Part shown: one piece after another, positions 14,691 through 22,508 of the stretch | Layout: each line of letters starts with the position of its first letter | Numbering within the stretch: position 1 is the first letter of the stretch | Origin: JAAXGX01 sp965221595 | Lineage (GTDB): Bacteria; Acidobacteriota; Vicinamibacteria; Vicinamibacterales; UBA8438 | DNA length: 64,000 nucleotides | NCBI GenBank assembly: GCA_965221595.1 | Contig: OZ244900.1 | Span: forward strand, 2,170,001-2,234,000 | Direction: 5' to 3' | Made by a program: the position numbers and the translations under genes | The notes under the pieces: generated by a model | What the model saw: only the letters and a program-made list of their open reading frames with translations | Told to the model about the DNA's origin: nothing | The model's database searches: none

Positions 14691-16589
14691 CTACTCCCCG
14701 CCCACGCCGGCGCTGCGCGGCAGCCGGACCGGCTCGGCCCCGGCCTTCTCGGCGCGGTAGCCCTCTTGAATCAGGATGCTGTCGGTAATCGTGCGCGCGT
14801 CGACCGGGTTGCCCGTGTAGTGCAGCACGCTGCGCAGCCGGCTGGCGAGGTCGGTCGGCACGTCGAGCTTCATCAGGCTCAGCATCTGCGCGTCACGGTT
14901 CTGCTCCACCACGTAGACGCGGTCGTAGCGCTCGATGAACGACGCCAGCGCGGTGCGGAAGGGATAGGCGCACACCCGGAAATAGGAAGTATGGAGGTCC
15001 GCTTCGGCGAGCAGCTGGTCGCGGCTCTCGACGACGGCCCAGTGGGTGGTGCCGTAGGCGACGATGCCGATCGAGGCATTCCGGTTGATGGTCACCACCG
15101 GCTCCGGCAACCAGTGCCGCGCCGTCTCGAACTTCCGCGCCAGACGCTCGATGTTCTTCTGGTAGTCGTCCGGCCGCTCGCTGTACTGCGCCCACTCGTT
15201 GTGCCCGGACCCCCGGCAGAAGAACGCGGGCATGCCATCGCCGGGAATGCTGCGGTAGGCGATACCATCGCCGTCGACATCCCTGTACCGACCGAACTTG
15301 CCAATCCGTTCGAGCGCCTCGTCGTCGAGCACCTTGCCGCGATCGAGCGGTTTCGAGGGGTACTCGAAGGGCCTGGACATCCAGGTGTTCATACCCAGGT
15401 CGAGATCGCTCATCACGAACACCGGCGTCTGAAAACGTTCGGCGAGGTCGAACGCGTCGATCGCCATCGAGTAGCACTCCTCGACCGACGCCGGAAACAG
15501 CATCAGATGCCGCGTGTCGCCGTGCGAGAGGAACGCAGTGGCGAGCACGTCGCCCTGGGCGGTGCGGGTCGGCAGCCCCGTCGACGGGCCCACCCGTTGC
15601 ACGTCGAAGATGACAGCCGGCACCTCCGCGTAGTAGCCCAGGCCGGAGAACTCGGCCATGAGCGAGATGCCGGGACCGGAGGTCGAAGTCATGGAGCGTG
15701 CGCCTGCCCAGCCTGCGCCAATCGCCATGCCGAGCGCCGCAATCTCGTCCTCGGCCTGCACGACGGCAAACGTCGCCTGGCCGGTTTCCTTGTCGATACG
15801 GTACTTCCGCAGATAGTCGATGAGTGTTTCGCACAGCGACGAAGACGGGGTGATCGGATACCACGTGACCACGGTCACGCCAGCCATCATCGCACCCAGC
15901 GCGGCCGCAGCGTTCCCCTCGATGAGGACGAGCCCGTTCGTCTCGTCCATCGGCTCTACGACCAGCCGGTCGCGCTTCTCGAGATGCTCCGCCGCGAACC
16001 GGAAGCCGGCCTCGAGCGCCCCGCGATTCAGCGCCACCGCCTTGGGCTTGCGGCCCAGCTGCTTCTCGAGGGCGGCCTCCATGTGCCGCATCTCAATCTG
16101 CAGCAGGTTGGCGAGCACCCCGTCGTAGATCATGTTGCGCACGAGGCGCCGCAGCTTGGCGTCGGTGCAGACGCCCGCCACGAGCTTGTCGAACGGGACC
16201 GGATAGAAGATGAGATCGTCGCGCAGCTCGTCGAGCCCCAGCGGCTCGTCGTAGACGACCGCGGCGCCCGGATCGAGGGCGAGCACGTCCTCGCGCGCCG
16301 TTTCCGCGTTCATTGCCACGAGCAGGTCGATGCCGGCCTTGCGGGCGATGTAGCCGTCCTTGTTGGCCCGAATCGTGAACCACGTGGGAAGACCGGCGAT
16401 GTTCGAAGGAAACAGGTTCTTGCCGGATACGGGGACGCCCATCCGAAAGATGGAGCGTAGGAGCACCAGGTTGGCCGTCTGGCTGCCCGAACCGTTGACG
16501 GTGGCAACCTGAATGCTGAAATCGTTGACGATCCGCTCGGTGAGATGCGTTGCGGGAGCGTCGAGTACGGCTACGTCAGAAGGCGCCAT
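14691..16589 (-). CDS. korA: 2-oxoglutarate/2-oxoacid:ferredoxin oxidoreductase, gamma-alpha fused subunit
   Basis: 632 residues. The gamma domain (about 20-205, starting NDFSIQVATVNGSGSQTANL) is fused to the pyrimidine-binding alpha domain (about 225-600), with YPITPSSSLCETL, STSGPGISLMAEF and the VQRVGPSTGLPTR loop. This gamma-alpha order is standard for two-subunit KorAB enzymes. The ATG at 16589 has GAGG six bases upstream. It stands 64 bp from sucD; that gap holds a TACAAT box and two CATGGAAAC repeats, so it may also have its own promoter. Confidence 0.92.
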   Translation of the reverse strand: MAPSDVAVLDAPATHLTERIVNDFSIQVATVNGSGSQTANLVLLRSIFRMGVPVSGKNLFPSNIAGLPTWFTIRANKDGYIARKAGIDLLVAMNAETAREDVLALDPGAAVVYDEPLGLDELRDDLIFYPVPFDKLVAGVCTDAKLRRLVRNMIYDGVLANLLQIEMRHMEAALEKQLGRKPKAVALNRGALEAGFRFAAEHLEKRDRLVVEPMDETNGLVLIEGNAAAALGAMMAGVTVVTWYPITPSSSLCETLIDYLRKYRIDKETGQATFAVVQAEDEIAALGMAIGAGWAGARSMTSTSGPGISLMAEFSGLGYYAEVPAVIFDVQRVGPSTGLPTRTAQGDVLATAFLSHGDTRHLMLFPASVEECYSMAIDAFDLAERFQTPVFVMSDLDLGMNTWMSRPFEYPSKPLDRGKVLDDEALERIGKFGRYRDVDGDGIAYRSIPGDGMPAFFCRGSGHNEWAQYSERPDDYQKNIERLARKFETARHWLPEPVVTINRNASIGIVAYGTTHWAVVESRDQLLAEADLHTSYFRVCAYPFRTALASFIERYDRVYVVEQNRDAQMLSLMKLDVPTDLASRLRSVLHYTGNPVDARTITDSILIQEGYRAEKAGAEPVRLPRSAGVGGE

Positions 16590-16605
16590 TCACGGCCTCG
16601 CCATC

Positions 16606-16645
16606 CATGGAAACGAGACATGGAAACAGAAAACTCCCTATTGTA
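16606..16645 (-). promoter_or_regulatory. Possible internal promoter and direct repeats before korA
   Basis: On the minus strand a TACAAT -10-like box (16645-16640) stands about 50 bp from the korA ATG. Between them the 9-bp word CATGGAAAC occurs twice on the plus strand (16606-16614 and 16619-16627), 13 bp apart. No good -35 was found, so the box may be chance. The repeats could be a regulator site allowing korAB to be expressed apart from mdh-sucCD. Confidence 0.25.
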
Positions 16646-16653
16646 GCACGGAC

Positions 16654-17523
16654 TTAGCCGAGGCGCTTGGCCACCGCCGCGCCGATTCCGGCCGGGCTGC
16701 GGACTACCGTCACCCCCGCTGCCTCCAGCGCCGTCATCTTCTCGGCCGCAGTTCCCTGGCCGCCCGAGATGATGGCGCCGGCGTGCCCCATGCGCCGCCC
16801 GGGCGGCGCCGTCTGGCCGGCGATGAAGCCAACCACCGGCTTGGCGAATGCCGTACGCACGTAGGCCGCGGCTTCCTCCTCCGCGGTGCCGCCGATTTCG
16901 CCGATGAGGACGACCGCCTCCGTGGCCTCGTCCGCGGCGAACAGCTGCAGCGCGTCCACGAAGCTGGTCCCGATCAACGGATCGCCGCCGATCCCGATGC
17001 AGGTGGTCTGCCCCAATCCGAGGCGCGTAAGCTGGTGCATCGCCTCGTAGGTGAGAGTCCCGCTCTTGGAGACGATGCCTACGCGGCCCTCGCGGCAGAT
17101 GTGCCCGGGAATGATGCCGGCCTTGGCCGCCCCGGCCGAGATGATTCCAGGACAGTTGGGACCGATCAGCCGCGTCGGGCGGGTTTCGAGAAAACGCACG
17201 ACGGACAGCATGTCGAGGGTCGGAATCCCCTCGGTGATGCAGACGACGAGCGGGATCGATGCGTCGGCCGCCTCCAGAATGGCATCCGCCGCGACGGCGG
17301 GCGGCACGAAGATGACCGACGCGTTCGCGCCAGTCTCGCGCACGGCCCGCTCCACGGTGTCGAAAATCGGCCAGCCTGCGTGGGTCGTTCCCCCTTTGCC
17401 CGGCGTGACGCCGCCGACCACCGTGGTGCCGAACTCGGCCGCCTGTCTGGCATGGAACGTGCCCTCCCGCCCGGTCAGCCCCTGGACGAGAAGGCGGGTA
17501 CTGCGATCGATGAGGACGGACAT
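16654..17523 (-). CDS. sucD: Succinyl-CoA synthetase, alpha subunit
   Basis: 289 residues. CoA-binding Rossmann domain first (TRLLVQGLTGREGTFHARQ), then the ligase domain with the phosphorylated His in MGHAGAIISGG near residue 248. Conserved GPNCPGIISAGAAKAGIIPG is intact. It forms succinate with NTP from succinyl-CoA together with SucC, whose gene is 23 bp upstream. The next gene encodes KorA, whose product supplies succinyl-CoA. Confidence 0.96.
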   Translation of the reverse strand: MSVLIDRSTRLLVQGLTGREGTFHARQAAEFGTTVVGGVTPGKGGTTHAGWPIFDTVERAVRETGANASVIFVPPAVAADAILEAADASIPLVVCITEGIPTLDMLSVVRFLETRPTRLIGPNCPGIISAGAAKAGIIPGHICREGRVGIVSKSGTLTYEAMHQLTRLGLGQTTCIGIGGDPLIGTSFVDALQLFAADEATEAVVLIGEIGGTAEEEAAAYVRTAFAKPVVGFIAGQTAPPGRRMGHAGAIISGGQGTAAEKMTALEAAGVTVVRSPAGIGAAVAKRLG

Positions 17524-17546
17524 CGGCAGCGTTCACCCCGGCGCGC

Positions 17547-18722
17547 TCAGCGCGCCGTACCAGCCGCGCCGGCGAGCGCAACGACCCGCTCGGCTGCTTC
17601 GTCCATCGCGTCGGCGGTCGTGAAGTTCAGACCACTCTCGCGCAGTATCTGCTTGCCCTGTTCCACGTTCGTGCCCTCCATGCGAATGACGACCGGAACC
17701 GACACCGCCAGCTCCTGCACGGCGGCAATCACGCCCGCGGCCAGCACGTCGCAGCGCAGAATCCCGCCGAAGATGTTGATGAGCACCGCCTTGACGTTCC
17801 CGTCCGACATCAGGATGCGAAAGGCATTGCGGATCTGTTCGGCATTGGCACCCCCGCCGACGTCGAGAAAGTTCGCCGGCGTGCCGCCCGCGAGCTTGAT
17901 GATGTCCATGGTCGCCATCGCCAGTCCGGCACCGTTGACCATGCAGCCGATCGTGCCGTCGAGCCGGATGTAGTTCAGGGCGTGCTTCGAAGCCTCGATC
18001 TCGAGCTCTTCCTCTTCCGCGAGATCACGGAGGTGCCGCAGCTCCGGATGCCGGAACAGCGCGTTGTCGTCGAGGGACACCTTGCCGTCGAGCGCCAGCA
18101 CGTCACCGGTCCCGGTGACGACGAGCGGATTGATCTCCACCAGGGAGGCGTCGTTCTCCCGGAAGACCGTCCAGGCCGCCTGCATCACGCGCACGGCCCC
18201 GGCTGCCGTCGGGCCCGTCAGGTCCAGGCTGTACGCGAGGCGCCGTCCCTGAAACGCGAGCAGTCCGACACCGAGGTCGATTTCCTCCCGCAGGATGAGT
18301 TCCGGCGTGTCGGCCGCGACCTGCTCGATCTCCATGCCGCCGGCCGCACTGGCCATGATGATGGGCCGCGTCGTGGACCGGTCGATCAGCAACCCCAGGT
18401 ACAGCTCGCGCTCGATATCCAGCGCCTCCTCGACCAGTACGCGCGACACGCGGCGACCCTCGGGGCCGGTCTGCGGCGTGACGAGCGTCATCCCGATCAG
18501 CGCCTGCGCCGCCGCCTCGGCCTCCTGCGGATTCGCGACCACCTTCACGCCGCCACCCTTGCCGCGCCCCCCCGCATGGATCTGGGCCTTGACGACCGCG
18601 CGCCCCCCGAGACGCTCCGCCACCCCGCGCGCCTCGGCCGGCGTGAACGCAACCTCGCCGCGCGGGACGGCCAGACCATGCTTCGTGAACAGGATCTTCG
18701 CCTGGTACTCGTGAATCTTCAC
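17547..18722 (-). CDS. sucC: Succinyl-CoA synthetase, beta subunit
   Basis: 391 residues. It begins MKIHEYQAKILFTKHGLAVPRG, with an ATP-grasp domain (about 1-235: KAQIHAGGRGKGGGVKV and ERELYLGLLIDR) and a C-terminal flavodoxin-like ligase domain with ANFLDVGGGANAEQI and NIFGGILRCD. All family landmarks are present. Cotranscribed between mdh (77 bp upstream) and sucD (23 bp downstream). Confidence 0.96.
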   Translation of the reverse strand: MKIHEYQAKILFTKHGLAVPRGEVAFTPAEARGVAERLGGRAVVKAQIHAGGRGKGGGVKVVANPQEAEAAAQALIGMTLVTPQTGPEGRRVSRVLVEEALDIERELYLGLLIDRSTTRPIIMASAAGGMEIEQVAADTPELILREEIDLGVGLLAFQGRRLAYSLDLTGPTAAGAVRVMQAAWTVFRENDASLVEINPLVVTGTGDVLALDGKVSLDDNALFRHPELRHLRDLAEEEELEIEASKHALNYIRLDGTIGCMVNGAGLAMATMDIIKLAGGTPANFLDVGGGANAEQIRNAFRILMSDGNVKAVLINIFGGILRCDVLAAGVIAAVQELAVSVPVVIRMEGTNVEQGKQILRESGLNFTTADAMDEAAERVVALAGAAGTAR

Positions 18723-18799
18723 AGTCGTCGCCCGCCCAATCGCCGTCTGCCGCCCCTCCGACCCGCCACGAAATCAGCGCCGCTGCGCGGCGCACACGC

Positions 18800-19726
18800 C
18801 TACACGCGTATGACCTGCACCAGCTCGCGCACGGCGGCAGCCGACTTGTCGAGCGCCGCCCGCTCCTCCTCGGTGAGCTCGATTTCCACGATCTGCTCCA
18901 GGCCCCTGGCGCCGAGCTTGACCGGCACCCCGACGAAGAGGTCCTGGATGCCGTACTCGCCCTGCAGGAAGGCCGCGCACGGCAGGATCTTCTTCTTGTC
19001 CTTCAGAATCGCCTCGACCATCTCGACCACCGCGGATCCCGGGGCGTAGAAGGCGCTCCCCGTCCCGAGCAGCTTGACTATCTCGGCGCCGCCGCCGGCG
19101 GTCCGTCGCACGATGGCGTCGATGGTCGCCGCGTCCATCAGCTCCGTGATCGGCACGCCCGCCACGGTCGAGTAGCGCGGCAGCGGCACCATCGTGTCGC
19201 CGTGGCCGCCGAGCACGAAAGCATGCGTGTTCTCGACCGACACATCGAGCTCCTGCGCGATGAAGGTGCGCATGCGGGCCGAGTCGAGCACACCGGCCAT
19301 CCCGATGACCCGCTCACGGGGGAAGCCGCTGACGCGGTAGACCACCTGGCACATCGCATCGAGCGGGTTCGTGACCGGCACGATGATGCAGTTCGGCGAG
19401 TGCTCGACCACCTGCTCGGTGACACTTTTGATGATCTGATAGTTCTTCGTCAGCAGATCGTCGCGGCTCATGCCGGGCTTGCGTGCGAGTCCGGCAGTGA
19501 TGACGACGATGTCCGAGCCGGCCGTGTCCGCGTAGTCGTTCGTGCCCAGCACACGCGCATCCGAGCCTTCGACCGGGCACGCCTCGAGCATGTCGAGCGC
19601 CTTGCCCTGAGGGACCCCTTCCAGGATGTCGAGCACCACCACATCGGCCAGCTCCTTGTCCGCCATGCTGCGGGCGGCAGTCGCGCCGACGTTTCCCGAT
19701 CCGATGACGCTCACCTTCCTGTGCAT
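18800..19726 (-). CDS. mdh: Malate dehydrogenase (LDH-like type)
   Basis: 308 residues. NAD-binding VIGSGNVGATAA with an Asp at the end of strand two (VVLDILEG, residue ~33) favours NAD. The active-site segments are NPLDAMCQVV, RVIGMAGVLDSARMR and the catalytic His in LGGHGDTMVPLP. The Arg in the mobile loop (LARKPGMSRDDLL) points to malate rather than lactate. It is the first gene of the TCA operon, with a good AGGAAGGAG site about 10 bp before the ATG at 19726. Confidence 0.95.
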   Translation of the reverse strand: MHRKVSVIGSGNVGATAARSMADKELADVVVLDILEGVPQGKALDMLEACPVEGSDARVLGTNDYADTAGSDIVVITAGLARKPGMSRDDLLTKNYQIIKSVTEQVVEHSPNCIIVPVTNPLDAMCQVVYRVSGFPRERVIGMAGVLDSARMRTFIAQELDVSVENTHAFVLGGHGDTMVPLPRYSTVAGVPITELMDAATIDAIVRRTAGGGAEIVKLLGTGSAFYAPGSAVVEMVEAILKDKKKILPCAAFLQGEYGIQDLFVGVPVKLGARGLEQIVEIELTEEERAALDKSAAAVRELVQVIRV

Positions 19727-20026
19727 GACGTCTCAGCTCCTTCCTGGGTATCGATCCCTGCGTGGTCCCGATGACGGCAGCAGTGTGCCGAACCGGGACC
19801 GAGCCGCTCGTTTAGGTCACTTCCCTGCGGCCCACGACGAGATCTTCAACAGAAATTGTGGAAAACCTTGTGAAAAAATGGCCCGTCGGACGCCGGCAAG
19901 CCGCATCAAACGGACGGGTTTAGCGATTTGCACCATCGTGGTGCGGCAGGCACTACCGTGACCGGTCTCCCGCAGACGGGGTGAGATTATACTGTACGGC
20001 CTGTGCGGCGTCCGGCCCCGCGTGTC
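19727..20026. promoter_or_regulatory. Divergent mdh/serA regulatory region
   Basis: 300 bp between divergent genes. It holds the mdh ribosome site next to 19726 and an AT-rich patch with two near-repeats, TTGTGGAAAA (19856-19865) and CTTGTGAAAAAA (19867-19878). A perfect 6-bp inverted repeat GCACCA-TCG-TGGTGC lies at 19930-19944 and a TATACT -10-like box at 19988-19993 for serA. No convincing -35 was found for either side. The palindrome is a candidate operator; the AT-rich repeats resemble Rex half sites or imperfect DnaA boxes, but neither can be claimed. Confidence 0.4.
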
Positions 20027-21628
20027 ATGAAAATCGTCATCGCCGACCCCCTCCCCGCATCCGTCGCCGATCTGCTGCGCCGCGAAGGGTGGACGGTGGA
20101 CAGCCGGACCGATCGTTCCCGCGGCGAGCTCGAGGCGGCCCTGGCGCATGCCGACGGCGTCATCGTCCGCAGTGCCACACGCGTGGACGCCGCGCTGATC
20201 GCGGCCGCGCCGCGCCTGCGTGTGGTGGCCCGAGCCGGCACGGGCGTCGACAACGTCGACCTGCAGGCCGCCAGCCAGCGGGGCGTGCTGGTGCTCAACG
20301 CGCCGGGCGCCAACAGCATCAGCGTGGCGGAGCACGCCTGCGCCCTCATGCTGGCGCTCGCCCGCTCCGTGACCCGGGCCGATGCCCTGATGAAGGACGG
20401 CCGCTGGGAGAAGAAGTCGCTGCAGGGCGCGGAGCTGCGCGGCAAGACCCTGGGCCTGGTCGGGCTCGGCCGCATCGGCCGCGAGGTCGTGCGGCGCGCG
20501 CGAGCCTTCGAGATGCGGATCGTCGCACACGATCCGTACATCACGTCGCAGGTTGCCAGCGACCTCGACGTCGTGCTCGTATCACTCGACGAACTCTGCG
20601 AACAGGCCGATTTCATAAGCCTGCATGTGCCGTCGACCAGCGGGACCCGCCAACTCCTGAACCGCGCGCGGCTGGCACGCTGCAAGCCCGGCGTCCGCAT
20701 CGTCAACACCGCGCGGGGCAGCCTCATCGACGAGTCGGCACTGGCCGCGGCGCTGGCCTCCGGCCACGTCGGCGGAGCCGGGCTGGACGTGTTCGAGACG
20801 GAGCCGCCCGCGTCGAACGTCCTCACCGGCCTGCCGCAGGTGGTGGCGACGCCGCACATCGCGGCCTCGACGCGGGAGGCCCAGGAGCTGGTGGGGCTCG
20901 AAGCGGCCACCGCCGTCCGGGATTTCCTGCGCTCGGGCAGCGTCCGCAACGCCGTCAACTTTCCTTCCGTGTCGCCGGAGGACTTCAAGCGCCTGCAGCC
21001 GTACATCGGACTCGCCGAGCGGCTGGGCAGCTTTCTCGCCCAGCTCACGGAGGAGCGGATAGAGAGCGTCGGCATCCGCTACTACGGCGCGCTCGCGGGC
21101 ACGAGCCACGACCTGCTCGTCGGTGCCGTGCTCGTCGGGCTGTTCCGCACGGTTCTGTCCTCCACCGTGACGCTCGTCAACGCGCGCTCGCTGGCACAGC
21201 AGCGCGGCGTGGAAATCGTGGAGTCCCACAGCTCCCGTCCCCGCAACTTCACGAGCCTCATCTCGATCAAGCTGCACACCAGCGGCGGCGAGCACTGGGC
21301 CGAAGGCGCGGTCTTCGAGCCCAGCGAGCCGCGGCTGGTGCTGCTCGACGGGGTCGAGGTGGAGGCGCCGCTGACCGGCACACTCGTGGTCATCCGCAAC
21401 AGCGACCAGCCGGGCGTAATCGGCGAGGTGGGCACAATCCTCGGGCGTCACCGTCTCAACATCGCCACGTTCGCTCTCGGGCGCGCCAAGGCCGGCGCCG
21501 TCGGCGTCGTCAACATCGAGACCTGCGACGCGGACGCCACGCCGCCGCCGGCCGCGATCGACAGTGCACTGCTCGAAGAAATTCGACAAGTGCCAGCCGT
21601 TCGGGACGTCGGCCTAGCCCGACTCTAG
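20027..21628 (+). CDS. serA: D-3-phosphoglycerate dehydrogenase, long form with ACT domain
   Basis: 533 residues from ATG 20027, the first Met before the conserved MKIVIADPL start; an in-frame GTG 24 bp earlier is less likely. Catalytic domain with GLVGLGRIGREV (NAD), NTARGSLIDE, LDVFETEP and TPHIAAST (active-site Arg, Glu, His). An allosteric substrate-binding domain (about 320-450) and C-terminal ACT domain (about 455-533, TLVVIRNSDQPGVIGEVG) follow. It performs the first step of serine synthesis and is probably inhibited by serine through the ACT domain. Confidence 0.96.
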   Translation: MKIVIADPLPASVADLLRREGWTVDSRTDRSRGELEAALAHADGVIVRSATRVDAALIAAAPRLRVVARAGTGVDNVDLQAASQRGVLVLNAPGANSISVAEHACALMLALARSVTRADALMKDGRWEKKSLQGAELRGKTLGLVGLGRIGREVVRRARAFEMRIVAHDPYITSQVASDLDVVLVSLDELCEQADFISLHVPSTSGTRQLLNRARLARCKPGVRIVNTARGSLIDESALAAALASGHVGGAGLDVFETEPPASNVLTGLPQVVATPHIAASTREAQELVGLEAATAVRDFLRSGSVRNAVNFPSVSPEDFKRLQPYIGLAERLGSFLAQLTEERIESVGIRYYGALAGTSHDLLVGAVLVGLFRTVLSSTVTLVNARSLAQQRGVEIVESHSSRPRNFTSLISIKLHTSGGEHWAEGAVFEPSEPRLVLLDGVEVEAPLTGTLVVIRNSDQPGVIGEVGTILGRHRLNIATFALGRAKAGAVGVVNIETCDADATPPPAAIDSALLEEIRQVPAVRDVGLARL

Positions 21629-21692
21629 CAGTCCCTGGTGAACGCCCCGCGGCTTCCGCTCCCGGCTTCCAGGGGGCAAGGCGGCGCGAGGC

Positions 21693-22508
21693 GTGCCTGG
21701 CGGTGTGCTACCATCCGTCGTGCACCCTGCCGCGCTCCGGGGCACTCCCCATCCGAGTTCCACGGCTTCCGCCATTGCCGTCATTCCGGCCCGCTATCGG
21801 TCGTCGCGCCTGCCTGGCAAGCCGCTGGCCGACATCGGTGGGCGGCCCATGATCGAACACGTCTACCGGCGCGCCCAGGCCGCGACTTCCGTGCAGGCCG
21901 TGCTCGTCGCCACGGACGACGCACGCATCCGCGACGCAGTCGCAGCGTTCGGCGGCGAAGCGTGCATGACAGCTGCCGAACACCGCAGCGGCACCGAGCG
22001 TCTCGCCGAGGCCGCCCGCGACGTACGCTGCGACATCGTCGTCAACGTGCAGGCGGACGAGCCGCTCGTGGACCCGCGCGCCATCGATCTCGCGGTAGGG
22101 GCGCTGGACGAGAACCCCGGGGTGCCGATGTCGACCGTGCGCTGCCCGCTGGTCGGGGTCGGCGAGCTCGCCGACCCGAACGTCGTCAAGGTTGTGGTGG
22201 ATGCCGGCGGGTTCGCCCTGTATTTCTCCCGCGCCGCCATTCCGTACCAGGGCAGCGACGGCGCCGCCGATCCGGTAGCGGGGACCTACCGGCACGTCGG
22301 CCTGTACGCCTACCGCCGCGCCTTTCTGCTGCACATCGCTGGGCTCGCGCCGACCCCGCTCGAGCAGGCGGAGCGTCTCGAGCAGCTGCGTGCGCTCGAA
22401 CACGGCTACCGCATTCGAACCGTCGAGGTGGCGGGCGTGCCCGTCGGCGTGGACACGCCCGGCGACCTCGACCGCGTCCGCCGCATCGTGGCAGGTGGAG
22501 CAGCCTGA
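21693..22508 (+). CDS. kdsB: 3-deoxy-manno-octulosonate cytidylyltransferase (CMP-Kdo synthetase)
   Basis: Up to 271 residues from GTG 21693; the family core begins at AIAVIPARYRSSRLPGKPL (from about 21771), so the true start may be a later GTG (21705 or 21720). Nucleotidyltransferase motifs: PARYRSSRLPGKP, the ATDDARI segment, HRSGTERLAEA and VNVQADEPL. It activates Kdo with CTP for lipid A-core assembly. Its TGA overlaps the pyrG ATG by one base (TGATG), so CTP supply and use are translationally coupled. Confidence 0.94.
   Translation: MPGGVLPSVVHPAALRGTPHPSSTASAIAVIPARYRSSRLPGKPLADIGGRPMIEHVYRRAQAATSVQAVLVATDDARIRDAVAAFGGEACMTAAEHRSGTERLAEAARDVRCDIVVNVQADEPLVDPRAIDLAVGALDENPGVPMSTVRCPLVGVGELADPNVVKVVVDAGGFALYFSRAAIPYQGSDGAADPVAGTYRHVGLYAYRRAFLLHIAGLAPTPLEQAERLEQLRALEHGYRIRTVEVAGVPVGVDTPGDLDRVRRIVAGGAA

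Noticed and set aside
13041..16460. A very long plus-strand open frame (over 1100 codons) opposite ndk-korB-korA
   Set aside because: It is antisense to well-conserved genes and its product is low-complexity Arg/His/Pro-rich sequence. It is an artefact of high GC at third codon positions.
19856..19878. Replication origin or DnaA-box cluster
   Set aside because: Only one imperfect box is present and there is no dnaA/dnaN neighbourhood.
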